From the NCBI GenBank assembly GCA_014380365.1, contig JACMJZ010000004.1, forward strand, positions 186,001 to 250,000: a stretch of 64,000 bases of DNA, in the 5' to 3' direction. Positions 1 through 7,927 of the stretch are shown piece after piece. This DNA is from Pyrinomonadaceae bacterium (lineage in GTDB: Bacteria; Acidobacteriota; Blastocatellia; Pyrinomonadales; Pyrinomonadaceae). Below the pieces are notes generated by a model that did no database searches, had not been told where the DNA came from, and was given only the letters and a program-made list of their open reading frames with translations. Position numbers and translations under genes: made by a program. Within the stretch, counting starts at the first letter, position 1; every line of letters begins with the position of its first letter.

Positions 1-929
1 TTGAACAAGACCGCGATACTTAAACCTGTCTTGTTGTCTGCGGATTGAATGACAGGCACGGGAAATTCACCACCGGCCAGGAAGCTTGCTTCCTGTCCGT
101 CCATGACGATCATGTTGGGCTCGGCCAGCGCGCGGAGGTTTCCCTGATGCGCCATCGCGCGAATCATCCCCAGCGTGTTACCGGTGCCCAGCAACAGATT
201 CAGTGCAGTGCTCGATAGTGATCCCAGCAAGGGCATACCGGGTGCCACCTTGGGATGCTCCAAAGCGCTTGGGCCGCCGCCGCTGTTTAGATAACCACTG
301 CTCGATCCACCTTGATAAGCATAAGAAGTACCAAGATCCTTCATCTTGTTCCGACTCACCTCGGCAACCTGAATATGCAACTGGACCTGAAGCGCAGCCT
401 TTACTGGCGACGCCAGCATGTTCACTGTCTTGAAGCCGGCAGCTTCAACCACGCTTTGGACCTGAACAGATGTCTTTGCGTCCACCACGCTCCCGGAAAG
501 CACCACGGAACCGTTTGCCTGGCTCATGCGGATATCATCCTTCGGGAACAACGCGCGAATCTGCGAGTCAATCAGCGATAGATTCGTTCGGACGAACACG
601 TCGAAGACCAGGTACTCACCGCCTGACTGTTCCCAGGCGATGAAGTTCACTTGCCCAAACCCCTTGCCGTTAACCAGGACCTGCGATGGGGTTACCAGCA
701 CGGCCTCGGCGATGTCTGGATTCGAAACTGAAAAGCGTCCGACCGGCTTGTCAAAATTGATCACACGCGACTGGCCCACCAGCACATTAACCGCTACGGG
801 CTCCTTGTTCTGTTTGAAGGAAGCGCTGTAGGAAGATTCCTGTGCATCGGCTGCCGAGCCAACCAGAACGACAGTTAAGATTGCCAGTGCGAGGCGTAGA
901 CGGCCTGTGATTGAAATGCGGCTGTACAT
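1..929 (-). CDS. cpaC: Tad/Flp pilus secretin CpaC/RcpA (3' end beyond window)
   Basis: Outer-membrane secretin through which the Flp pilus passes. Translation from the ATG at 929, preceded by TAAGGAG, gives a signal peptide (about residues 1-29, ending ADAQ), an N-terminal secretin domain (about 40-105), a BON-like domain (about 110-170, with NGSVVLSGSV) and the beginning of the secretin core with the family signature LRALAEPNMIVMDG near residue 265. About 309 residues are visible; the C-terminal barrel and stop lie before position 1. It is the last visible gene of a minus-strand cluster with cpaB, prepilin peptidase and three pilins; the TadA ATPase and TadBC platform genes are expected beyond the edge. 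Family assignment is firm; the exact subtype name is by context. Confidence 0.88.
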   Translation of the reverse strand, partial: MYSRISITGRLRLALAILTVVLVGSAADAQESSYSASFKQNKEPVAVNVLVGQSRVINFDKPVGRFSVSNPDIAEAVLVTPSQVLVNGKGFGQVNFIAWEQSGGEYLVFDVFVRTNLSLIDSQIRALFPKDDIRMSQANGSVVLSGSVVDAKTSVQVQSVVEAAGFKTVNMLASPVKAALQVQLHIQVAEVSRNKMKDLGTSYAYQGGSSSGYLNSGGGPSALEHPKVAPGMPLLGSLSSTALNLLLGTGNTLGMIRAMAHQGNLRALAEPNMIVMDGQEASFLAGGEFPVPVIQSADNKTGLSIAVLF

Positions 930-1009
930 GGGTTGCTCCTTAATAGTGGTCAATCGATTGACCAACATCATCAGGTTAAGTTGGGTTACCGGTTTCGCGC
1001 GGTGCCGTG

Positions 1010-1912
1010 TCATTGCGGAAACTCAACGTTGCGTTTTTTGGCTCCTTCGATCATTTCGACGGATGGGCGCGGCGCTTGCGGAACCAAGGCAACCACCGGC
1101 ATCGGCTTAGCTTCCGATTGGACACGCACACGCCGCGGCGCAGGCTTTTCCGGTTGCTCGCTCTTCAGTGATCCAGGTTCAGGCGCGGGTACGGCCCTGT
1201 CACCGCCGAGTAAACCTCGCTTGTTGATACCCTTGGTCTGTTCGTCACCCTGGTCAATCGAATTGCGCATTACCAGTTGAAGCTTGCCTTCGCTGGACGC
1301 AAGCGCGAGCTTCTCCGCTTGTTCGGGAGTGACCAGAAGCGTGACCGCCTTGACGCTATTCGCTTCGCGTTGATCCTCGGGCTGGTCGATGTTTACGCCA
1401 TTGGCGAGCACCTTAATGTTCTGCAAGACGATCTTCGAAATGGGATCCTGCATCCCCACCTTTTCCGCTGGGTCGATAACGACGACGACGTCAACGAGCG
1501 TCCCCGGCATGATGAAACCGGAAATGCCCACTACGTCATCGACCTTTACAGTCATCGCTCGATAGCCTTCAGGAATCACCGCGGAGAGACCTCCCGCAGT
1601 GCCGATGGGAGCCAGCCTTGCCTCCGTGACCGGCTCCCTGGGGGCGATATTCACAACCGCAACGCGCCCTGTCAGGTTCTCGAGAGTATCGAATGCGCCG
1701 TCAGGGATTGATTCCTTTGGAAACTGGACCACCATGAGCTGTTCAGGAATGATCTTTGTGCCCAGGGGAATCGCGACTTTGGCTACTGCGACGCTGTTGA
1801 GATTCTTTGTGTAAGCCTGAGCGCTGGATAAGTACCGGCTAACAGAAACTGCGGCGAGCAGTCCGAACAGGAGTGCTCCGGCCAGGACGATGAAGAAACG
1901 TTTGTTGCGCAT
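1010..1912 (-). CDS. cpaB: Flp pilus assembly protein CpaB/RcpC
   Basis: Periplasmic/inner-membrane component of the Tad pilus machine that assists the CpaC secretin. 300 residues: an N-terminal membrane anchor (about 6-26), then an SAF domain (about 40-105, with IPLGTKIIPEQL) and the RcpC/CpaB domain (about 105-215, with PGTLVDVVVVIDP and LLVTPEQAEKLALA). The C-terminal 80 residues are proline- and charge-rich and probably disordered. It sits 80 bases upstream of cpaC and 63 bases downstream of the prepilin peptidase, all co-directional, as in known tad loci. Confidence 0.9.
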   Translation of the reverse strand: MRNKRFFIVLAGALLFGLLAAVSVSRYLSSAQAYTKNLNSVAVAKVAIPLGTKIIPEQLMVVQFPKESIPDGAFDTLENLTGRVAVVNIAPREPVTEARLAPIGTAGGLSAVIPEGYRAMTVKVDDVVGISGFIMPGTLVDVVVVIDPAEKVGMQDPISKIVLQNIKVLANGVNIDQPEDQREANSVKAVTLLVTPEQAEKLALASSEGKLQLVMRNSIDQGDEQTKGINKRGLLGGDRAVPAPEPGSLKSEQPEKPAPRRVRVQSEAKPMPVVALVPQAPRPSVEMIEGAKKRNVEFPQ

Positions 1913-1975
1913 AGTTAACTCTCCGTATCTCTAGGCGTCGTCAGTTTGTTACCTGCGTGAAAAGCCTACGCCTGT

Positions 1976-2524
1976 TCAAGTGCGAAAGATGGCAGTTGAA
2001 ATGATGCTGCCAATGGTGATCGCCACGCCGTAAGGGATGGTGTGTGTGCGATCTGAAGGAACGGTGAACCTGGGTATTTCCCAACCAGGTAGTAGTCCGA
2101 CAAGAATTTGTACGACGCGCCGCATCGTCGTTACGAAAACGCCTGCGCGAATAATGGAAACAACGGCCAGGAGCCCGCCTGTAAGGATCACGATTAGGAA
2201 CGTAGGCAAAACGAGAGCAGCCCCGGTGACCGCCCCGATAGATGCGAAGAGCTTTACGTCGCCAGCCCCCATTGCACCGAAGATGTGCAGCATGAACATG
2301 AGCCCGAACGCGAGAGCGCAACCGCCGAGACTTGCGTAAAGGCCGTTTAAGCCTCCAGCAATCGTATGAATCGCTAGTCCGCCGGCGAGAGTGGCCAATA
2401 CAAAGGCATTCGGGATACGCCGGTAGCGTACGTCGTAGTAAGTGATAATCACCGCGACGGGCAAAAGGAAAAGTATGTTTGCATTCATCTCGAGCATCTC
2501 GTTGGCCAGTTCAAGTTTCGTCAC
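1976..2524 (-). CDS. Prepilin peptidase, A24 family (CpaA/TadV type)
   Basis: Membrane aspartyl protease that cleaves Flp prepilin leader peptides. 182 residues, nearly all hydrophobic, with about six transmembrane segments. The two catalytic aspartates are visible in YYDVRYRRIPN (about residue 30) and GAGDVKL (about residue 88), the GxGD signature. No N-methyltransferase domain is present, as expected for the short TadV/CpaA subfamily. The start overlaps the stop of the upstream pilin gene by 4 bases (ATGA), indicating translational coupling; an internal ATG at about residue 13 is an alternative start. Confidence 0.9.
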   Translation of the reverse strand: MTKLELANEMLEMNANILFLLPVAVIITYYDVRYRRIPNAFVLATLAGGLAIHTIAGGLNGLYASLGGCALAFGLMFMLHIFGAMGAGDVKLFASIGAVTGAALVLPTFLIVILTGGLLAVVSIIRAGVFVTTMRRVVQILVGLLPGWEIPRFTVPSDRTHTIPYGVAITIGSIISTAIFRT

Positions 2525-2676
2525 CCGGAGACCCGAGTCGCGAGTTGGTCAAGCCTGAATCCGATGGCGTTACCCAGCATCGTAAATGCCGCCGCCACCG
2601 CCACCGCGACTAAAGCGGCCGCAACGGCGTATTCGGAAAGCTCAAGTCCTGTCTCATCAAGAACAAATGTTTTCAT
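2521..2676 (-). CDS. flp: Flp/Fap pilin, third copy
   Basis: 51-residue type IVb pilin. It has a short basic/acidic leader (MKTFVLDETG) followed by the Flp signature GLELSEYAVAAALVAVA, with the E-Y pair that follows the cleavage site and a single hydrophobic helix. The gene is too short for most callers and sits inside a longer open frame; the start at 2676 is chosen because GGGAGG lies just upstream and the homologous start is used by the two sister genes. Its stop overlaps the prepilin peptidase start. It is the most divergent of the three copies: the C-terminal half reads GFRLDQLATRVSG rather than KITSLGTTISK. Confidence 0.88.
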   Translation of the reverse strand: MKTFVLDETGLELSEYAVAAALVAVAVAAAFTMLGNAIGFRLDQLATRVSG

Positions 2677-2743
2677 AGTCGGCCTCCCGTGTGGCCTGCG
2701 AGTGGCTTGGTAAACAGCGCGCCAATGTTTGTGCGAGAACAAA

Positions 2744-2899
2744 TCACTTGGAGATGGTCGTACCGAGACTCGTGATCTTGTCACTAATCGCCGTGCCCAA
2801 AGACGTGAAAGCGGCGACCACCGCAATAGCGACCAAAGCCGCTGCGACCGCGTATTCCGACAACTCAAGTCCGGTTTCATCCAAAAGAAATTTCTTCAT
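2744..2899 (-). CDS. flp: Flp/Fap pilin, second copy
   Basis: 51-residue type IVb pilin subunit, MKKFLLDETG leader then GLELSEYAVAAALVAIAVV and a C-terminus ending KITSLGTTISK. Same architecture as the copy at 3011-3169 and almost identical to it in the mature region, indicating duplication. It lies between the other two pilin genes with spacers of about 70-110 bases. The mature protein would be secreted through the CpaC pore after cleavage by the adjacent A24 peptidase. Confidence 0.9.
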   Translation of the reverse strand: MKKFLLDETGLELSEYAVAAALVAIAVVAAFTSLGTAISDKITSLGTTISK

Positions 2900-3010
2900 C
2901 GTGTTACCTCAAATCAAAAAGGTTCGCTTGCTGAAGGTCGACCACTGCGCGCTTTAGTAGATGTTTAGCTTTCCGCTAAAGCGCGCCCGGCCGGTTTGCG
3001 CTCCGTACCA

Positions 3011-3169
3011 CTACTTCGAGATGGTGGTTCCGAGCGAAGTGATCTTGCCGCTGATAGCGGTGCCAAGGGCCGTGAATGCGCCGACGACGGCGATCGCAAC
3101 CAACGCTGCGGCAACTGCGTATTCCGACAATTCAAGACCTGTTTCGTCGCGAAAGAATTTGCTAATCAT
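3011..3169 (-). CDS. flp: Flp/Fap pilin, first copy
   Basis: 52-residue type IVb pilin subunit: leader MISKFFRDETG, Flp signature GLELSEYAVAAALVAIAVV, then a C-terminus ending KITSLGTTISK. It is the promoter-proximal pilin and hence a candidate major subunit. The start at 3169 is preceded by AAAGGAG. The mature half is nearly the same as that of the copy at 2744-2899. Confidence 0.9.
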   Translation of the reverse strand: MISKFFRDETGLELSEYAVAAALVAIAVVGAFTALGTAISGKITSLGTTISK

Positions 3170-3253
3170 CTTGTTTGCTCCTTTAGTGTGGTTAGTGCTG
3201 ATGCCTCGTCAGATTTTGAAAAACAGCTGGCGAGTGCGTGTGTTAGTGAAGTC

Positions 3254-3508
3254 TCATGAATTGAGGGCCACGCCTGATTGTGGCCCCCTGCGGCTTTTGT
3301 CCCCCTTCGGAGTCAGCTTGACCGTGCGGCGGCCGAAGCCATTGATTCCGTTGAGAACAGCGCCACACAGAGTTAGTGCGAGCAGCAGAAATCCATTTCC
3401 TGAGGAAACCATTGCGCCAGCACCGATCACAACTGCCGGCGCAAGCACGATGGTCACCAGCGCTATCACTGCAAGCGACCCAAACTCTTTAGCGGTGAAT
3501 TTCTTCAT
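3254..3508 (-). CDS. Small membrane protein at head of the flp cluster
   Basis: 84 residues, not assigned to a family. Starts MKKFTAKEFGSLAVIALVTI, with two hydrophobic segments (about residues 9-33 and 37-52) and a basic tail rich in Lys/Arg. The open frame continues upstream, but the ATG at 3508 is preferred because the upstream part overlaps the sigma-54 promoter region and is not protein-like. No strong ribosome binding site is visible. The first residues resemble a Flp leader, but the E-Y signature is absent, so I do not call it a pilin. First gene after the putative promoter, 84 bases before the first pilin. Confidence 0.5.
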   Translation of the reverse strand: MKKFTAKEFGSLAVIALVTIVLAPAVVIGAGAMVSSGNGFLLLALTLCGAVLNGINGFGRRTVKLTPKGDKSRRGPQSGVALNS

Positions 3509-3571
3509 GAGATTTCGATTCTGCCCATCTATCGTTCGCGATTGAACGATCGTCGCGAATGACTTTGTGAT

Positions 3572-3587
3572 TACAAAGCACGTGCCA
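3572..3587 (-). promoter_or_regulatory. Sigma-54 (-24/-12) promoter for the flp cluster
   Basis: Read on the minus strand the site is TGGCAC-GTGCT-TTGTA. The -24 element is perfect and the 5-base spacing is right; the -12 element TTGTA deviates from TTGCA/T at one base. It faces the pilin cluster, 64 bases before the 84-residue gene, and the neighbouring gene encodes a sigma-54 activator. A TTCGCGA/TCGCGAA inverted repeat (3535-3541 and 3553-3559) lies around the predicted start of transcription. Confidence 0.65.
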
Positions 3588-3737
3588 CGAGCGAGTGTTG
3601 AGAGTGAGGCGATGATTACGTCGTTTTCACAAATCCTTCCTGATTGATTGTCGCCCTCAGTTAACAACGGGTGGGGAGGGTTGCAGGTGAAGCTGAATGT
3701 TTGAGTGCGCACTGCTGTATCTGCGGGGTCGTCAATG

Positions 3738-3790
3738 TTGTCGCCCCGCGTTGACGCGTCGATCGGTTGATGTCAACTTCGGGGCGACAA
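3738..3790. promoter_or_regulatory. Palindrome, candidate enhancer for the sigma-54 activator
   Basis: Perfect 10-base arms TTGTCGCCCC (3738-3747) and GGGGCGACAA (3781-3790), with a second nested pair GTTGAC/GTCAAC (3750-3755, 3772-3777). The centre lies about 180 bases upstream of the -24 element, the usual distance for an activator binding site. There is no U-tract on either side, so it is unlikely to be a terminator. Confidence 0.45.
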
Positions 3791-3798
3791 TCGTAGTC

Positions 3799-3834
3799 AA
3801 AAAGAAAAGCGCTCGAGATCGTTCTCGAACGCTT
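3799..3834 (-). terminator. Rho-independent terminator of the sigma-54 regulator gene
   Basis: On the minus strand, 27 bases after the regulator stop codon, AAGCGTTCGAGA-ACGA-TCTCGAGCGCTT forms a 12-base stem with one G-U/mismatch position and a 4-base loop, followed by TTCTTTTTG. Position and T-tract fit an intrinsic terminator. Confidence 0.8.
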
Positions 3835-3860
3835 CAGGGAAAACTTGCGAAGTGATCCAA

Positions 3861-5393
3861 CTAATGTCGCTCAGCGCGGAACTGTAAACCGGGCTCCGTG
3901 TCCTCCTGGAGAAAGTCGGTAATGTCGATGGCGAGCCGTTTGATCTTCTTATAGAGCGTTTGCCGCGAGCCCAATCCCAGCGCCTCGCTTGTCCGGGCCA
4001 CGTTGCAATCGTTACGTTTCAACGTATCGGTAATCACGCGTCGCTCATAATCTTCCATTAACTCGTCTAGTTTCTCACCTGCACGTTTTTCAGTGTGCAT
4101 ATCGGCAGGAAGAATGTGAGGGCTTATTTCGGCTGGGGTGATGTATCCGTTTTCATCGGCGAACAAAACCAGTCTCTCCATCTCCGCCGCCAACTCTCTG
4201 ACGTTGCCTGGCCAACTATAGCTTTCCAGAACGCGGATCGCCTCCCAGGTGATGCCGGCTATGGCGCGATCGTTTCGACGGGAGTAATGCGAAAGATAAT
4301 GGGAGATTAGCGCCGAACAGTCTTCAGGGCGTTCTCTCAAAGGCGGAACCTTGACGGTGAGCGTGGCGATTCGGTAGTAGAGATCCTCGCGGAAAAGCTT
4401 CTCGCGAACCAACTGTTCGAGATCCTTGTGAGTCGCGGCAATCACGCGGACGTTGACCTTGCGCGGCGTTCCCTCACCAAGTGTCTGAATCTCGCCTTCC
4501 TGCAGGAAGCGAAGGAGCTTGGGCTGCAAATTCAGGGGGAGATCACCAATCTCATCGAGAAAGAGTGTGCCGTGTTCGGCAGTGCGAATAAGTCCTTCCT
4601 GGTCGCGGAGCGCTCCGGTGAAGCTGCCTTTCCGGTGGCCGAACAGCATGCTTTCGATCAAATCAGGTGGTGCCGCTGAACAATTGAATGGAACAAATTC
4701 CTTTTCGCAGCGCCGACTCAACCGATGGATAGCCCGAGCCACCAGCTCCTTGCCTGTTCCAGACTCGCCGGTGATCAGGACCGTGGAGGTTGAGTCTTTA
4801 ACCCTGGCGATAACACGGGACACCTCGGACATTGCCCGACCAGCAAAGATCATCCCCGGGAGTGTTGCCTTGTCGACCTTTGGTTCTTGAGAATCTGTTC
4901 GGGGTAAAGCTCGGCCCACGGACACGTGCGAATGCGCCAACCGCGTCAGGTCCATTATTGCCTGGAGATCCTTCGCCTGTTGATCGGTTAACGGGCGGAC
5001 GCATTTTCCATAAAGGGCCGCCCCAGCATAACCTGCCTTCGAGGATGTCAATACTAGGCCAATGCAGGAATCACCGGTCTTGACATGGGGCCAGGCGCCG
5101 CCCGACGTAAGCATGTCGCAGACGACTTGTTCACCTACAGCTAACTCCTCATCCAGCAACCCTTCTGCCCATACCAATCTCGTTACCTGACCGTTCTGGC
5201 TCCAAAGAGAGAGCCCATACATCGGGGCCGTAGCTTCCACCCGCAGACTAAGCTTGAGTATGACCTCATACAGCATGTCTGGGCCTGAATCGGCAGCCTG
5301 GCAGAGGGCTCGCACAATTGAGCTAATCGGCAACAGATTTGTTTTTGACGGGGTATTAGCAGACTCGACCGAACAATGAGTCAAGTTAGGCAT
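3861..5393 (-). CDS. Sigma-54 dependent transcriptional activator (Fis family)
   Basis: Enhancer-binding protein that remodels sigma-54 RNA polymerase by ATP hydrolysis. 510 residues: an N-terminal GAF-like sensory region (about 20-165), the AAA+ domain with Walker A GESGTGKE (about 207-214), the sigma-54 contact loop GSFTGA (about 254-259; F and T intact), Walker B TLFLDEIGDL, and a C-terminal Fis-type helix-turn-helix (about 465-490, NVARTSEALGLGSRQTLYKK). There is no receiver domain, so it responds to a ligand or partner rather than a phosphorelay. GAGAGG precedes the start. It is separated from the flp cluster by its own terminator and a sigma-54 promoter, so the pilus operon is its likely target. 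Confidence 0.93.
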   Translation of the reverse strand: MPNLTHCSVESANTPSKTNLLPISSIVRALCQAADSGPDMLYEVILKLSLRVEATAPMYGLSLWSQNGQVTRLVWAEGLLDEELAVGEQVVCDMLTSGGAWPHVKTGDSCIGLVLTSSKAGYAGAALYGKCVRPLTDQQAKDLQAIMDLTRLAHSHVSVGRALPRTDSQEPKVDKATLPGMIFAGRAMSEVSRVIARVKDSTSTVLITGESGTGKELVARAIHRLSRRCEKEFVPFNCSAAPPDLIESMLFGHRKGSFTGALRDQEGLIRTAEHGTLFLDEIGDLPLNLQPKLLRFLQEGEIQTLGEGTPRKVNVRVIAATHKDLEQLVREKLFREDLYYRIATLTVKVPPLRERPEDCSALISHYLSHYSRRNDRAIAGITWEAIRVLESYSWPGNVRELAAEMERLVLFADENGYITPAEISPHILPADMHTEKRAGEKLDELMEDYERRVITDTLKRNDCNVARTSEALGLGSRQTLYKKIKRLAIDITDFLQEDTEPGLQFRAERH

Positions 5394-5889
5394 GCAACCT
5401 CTCCATTCCTAAACATCCACTCTATGAAATCCAATGGATTAGAAATACCGAAGGTCTACTGGACTGCTGAGAGGTAAGCGGGGACTAACTGCTTGCATGG
5501 TTTGCGCGTTCAAAGCCGACGTGTCGTGCCAGCTTCACGTTTGCGCGTTTGAGTCTAGGGCCACAACAGTTTCGTGTCAATACCATTGAAACGTCACGAG
5601 ATTCCAGAAATCCGCCTGAATTTCGTTCGCCGCCCGTTCGCCTTTTGGTCCATTAAGCACCGTTAGTTGATGTAAACGTTGAACTTACGTTGCGAAACCG
5701 TTGCGAAAAAATGGCTTTACACCCTTAAGCGCCTTTGGTACCCTCCGGCCACCTTAGCCCTAAAGTGTTGAGTGGCAACGGATTGGGTTCACGCAGAGCA
5801 CATCATCTTGGGGGTTCGGATGACCAAGTGTCAGCTATCTTGTAGTTAAACTCACGAAGCGGTTAAGCAGGTTCTTAAAAATAACGACT
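5394..5889. other. Intergenic region between divergent genes
   Basis: About 500 bases between the minus-strand activator and the plus-strand phosphohexomutase. It must hold both promoters, but I see no convincing -35/-10 pair or sigma-54 site. A small palindrome AATCCA-T-TGGATT-like element lies near 5430-5442. No coding sequence is supported. Confidence 0.5.
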
Positions 5890-7290
5890 ATGGCGATTCG
5901 ATTTGGAACATCTGGCTGGCGCGCAGTGATAGCCGACGAGTTTACCTTTGCGGGGGTTCGGTCAGTCACATCTGCCATTTGTTCGCATTTTGAATCCCGG
6001 AAACCGATGGACGATTTGATGATCGTGGGATACGACACTCGTTTTCTCGGCGAACAGTTTGCCGAAGAATGCGCGAACGTCATTTCAGCCAACGCGTTCC
6101 GCGCTCTGCTTTGTGACGGGCCGGTTCCCACGCCGACGATTTCTCACGTCATCCGTACTCAAGGGGCTGTCTGTGGGATTAATTTCACCGCTTCCCACAA
6201 TCCGCCGCAGTACAACGGGATGAAACTCTCAACCGGCGATGGGGCTCCCGCTCTGCCCGAGATTACACGAAATGTGGAACAACTGATAGAGGGAAGTATT
6301 TCCATACCAAATTCGGCAAAAGCCGCCGGTAGTGAAGGACTACAAACGTTCTCTGCCCGCCCAGGGTACCTGGCGGACCTGGAGACAAAGATCAATTTCG
6401 ACCTGATAGCCGAGGCGGGAGGCCGCTACGCTTACGATCCGCTCTGGGGCACCGGGCGCGGATATCTCGACGAAGCGTTACGAAGTCATGGGTTGGAAGT
6501 AACAACGATTCATGACTGGCGGGATGTGCTCTTCGGAGGACGATCACCGGAACCCGAAGCCAGCCATCTCGAAGAATTGCGAGAGGTAGTTTTGTCCAAA
6601 GGCTGTGTCCTGGGACTGGCAACCGACGGCGATGCAGATCGCTTTGGAGTCATCGATTCAAACGGTTCGTTTATAACGCCCAATCAATTAATTGCTCTTC
6701 TCTTTGATTATCTAGTGGAGTCGAGAAAATGGAGCGGCGGCGCTGCTCGCTCAGTAGCAACTTCGCATCTGGTGGATCGCGTTGCGGAATCTCGCGGTCT
6801 ACCACTTTATGAAACGCCAGTGGGTTTCAAATTCATCGGAGAGCTAATCAATGAAGACAAGATTGTCATCGGCGGTGAAGAGTCGGCGGGACTGTCAATC
6901 AAAGGTCACTATCCGGAGAAAGATGGCATCCTTGCGTGTCTGCTTGCAGCGGAGGCAGTTGCGTCGCGCGGCACGAGCTTGACCGAACAGTTGAACGACT
7001 TGTATGCGCGTGTCGGCAAGCTTGAGTCCGGACGGATCGGCGTTCGCTTGACCACGGAGCTGATGGAAACTCTGGGGGATAAACTTAAACAGGATCCCAG
7101 GGAGATTGGCGGACGGCGCGTCGAACGGACAAATCGAATTGACGGAGTGAAGTTTATTTTTGCGGACGGTTCCTGGTTGTTGATGCGACCGTCGGGAACG
7201 GAACCAGTAGTTCGCATTTACGCGGAATCGGAATCAGCAAAAGACTTGGAGGTGCTTCTTGAGCAGGGTCATAAATTCTTACTGGGTTGA
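5890..7290 (+). CDS. Phosphoglucomutase/phosphomannomutase
   Basis: Interconverts hexose 1- and 6-phosphates for sugar-nucleotide, cell-wall or exopolysaccharide synthesis. 466 residues of the alpha-D-phosphohexomutase family with four domains: catalytic phosphoserine loop TASHNPPQYNGMK (about residue 100), metal-binding TDGDADRFG (about 244), sugar-binding GEESAGLS (about 330) and phosphate-binding RPSGTEP (about 432). Length is normal. No clear ribosome binding site precedes the ATG at 5890 (AAAATAACGACT). The 3' end overlaps the FtsB-like gene by 32 bases. Substrate specificity (glucose versus mannose) cannot be told from the sequence. Confidence 0.92.
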   Translation: MAIRFGTSGWRAVIADEFTFAGVRSVTSAICSHFESRKPMDDLMIVGYDTRFLGEQFAEECANVISANAFRALLCDGPVPTPTISHVIRTQGAVCGINFTASHNPPQYNGMKLSTGDGAPALPEITRNVEQLIEGSISIPNSAKAAGSEGLQTFSARPGYLADLETKINFDLIAEAGGRYAYDPLWGTGRGYLDEALRSHGLEVTTIHDWRDVLFGGRSPEPEASHLEELREVVLSKGCVLGLATDGDADRFGVIDSNGSFITPNQLIALLFDYLVESRKWSGGAARSVATSHLVDRVAESRGLPLYETPVGFKFIGELINEDKIVIGGEESAGLSIKGHYPEKDGILACLLAAEAVASRGTSLTEQLNDLYARVGKLESGRIGVRLTTELMETLGDKLKQDPREIGGRRVERTNRIDGVKFIFADGSWLLMRPSGTEPVVRIYAESESAKDLEVLLEQGHKFLLG

Positions 7291-7675
7291 TGAGCGAATT
7301 CGGGCGCAAAGGGTGGCCCCTCGGGCGACTTCGCCTTTCTCGTCTGTGCGAGAGATTTCGCAGGAATTAATTGGAACCTCCGCCGAAGTCAGGCAACGCG
7401 GTGGCGTCGTCCCTGCCTGGGTAATTTTCGGAATGATCATTGTTGCTACTGCTGCGATTTGCGCAACGGTGACGATGCGCACGCACAGTCGGATGTCGAT
7501 GGCATCGGAGCAGTACGCACGGATGCAAACAGACGTAGATGGCTTGCGCACCGCAAACCAATCGTTGCGAGTGGAGATTGAGCAACTGCATTCTGACCCG
7601 CGCACAATCGAGGCAGCGGCCCGTAGCCGCCTGAACATGGTGCGTGCAAACGAAATCGTTGTGCCCGTCGAATGA
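7259..7675 (+). CDS. FtsB/DivIC-like septum formation initiator
   Basis: 138-residue bitopic membrane protein: a cytoplasmic N-terminus (1-50), one transmembrane helix (about 51-72), then a periplasmic coiled coil (about 80-115) and the family tail DPRTIEAAARSRLNMV with NEIVVPVE, matching the FtsB/DivIC C-terminal signature. Such proteins bridge early and late divisome components with FtsL and FtsQ. The start is TTG at 7259; GGAGGT lies 5 bases upstream, which decides it. The N-terminal extension is longer than in E. coli FtsB. It overlaps the phosphohexomutase gene by 32 bases, so the two are co-transcribed. Confidence 0.75.
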   Translation: MSRVINSYWVDERIRAQRVAPRATSPFSSVREISQELIGTSAEVRQRGGVVPAWVIFGMIIVATAAICATVTMRTHSRMSMASEQYARMQTDVDGLRTANQSLRVEIEQLHSDPRTIEAAARSRLNMVRANEIVVPVE

Positions 7676-7780
7676 TCAGAGAGGCGCTTCGATGAAATGG
7701 AATTCGTTTCTATGTTTTCTGCCCGTACGTCCGCCAGTTCCCCTTCTTTGACACCCCGGACCAAGAGTGCCTGCCGAGAT

Positions 7781-7820
7781 GCGCGACTGTGACTGCCATC
7801 ACAGTCGCGCTCCCCTCTTT
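7781..7820 (+). terminator. Hairpin terminator after the FtsB-like gene
   Basis: A perfect 12-base stem GCGCGACTGTGA/TCACAGTCGCGC with a 6-base loop, followed by TCCCCTCTTTTA. It lies about 105 bases after the upstream stop codon and before the next promoter. The T-tract is weak, so efficiency is uncertain. Confidence 0.6.
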
Positions 7821-7861
7821 TAGCCAACGGCTAAAATCAAAACCTGCAATGTTTAGGTGTG

Positions 7862-7890
7862 TTGACAGTGTAAAATTCGTCAACTAATAT
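7862..7890 (+). promoter_or_regulatory. Sigma-70 type promoter of the methylmalonyl-CoA mutase operon
   Basis: TTGACA (7862-7867), 17-base spacer, TAATAT (7885-7890): near consensus. Predicted transcript start near 7897, about 30 bases before the mutase ATG. The spacer carries the inverted repeat GTTGAC (7861-7866)/GTCAAC (7879-7884), a possible operator for a repressor. Confidence 0.78.
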
Positions 7891-7927
7891 CGAACTTCCG
7901 AGTCTTAGTTTGACCAGCCGGAGTTCT

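Noticed and set aside
3509-3712. Longer start of the 84-residue membrane protein
   Set aside because: The extra N-terminal part overlaps the sigma-54 promoter and is not protein-like.
3738-3790. Terminator for the sigma-54 regulator
   Set aside because: No T-tract follows on the minus strand, and a better terminator with T-tract lies at 3799-3834.
5394-5889. Second sigma-54 promoter for the activator
   Set aside because: GTGCCA appears near 5530 but the matching -12 element is absent at the correct spacing.
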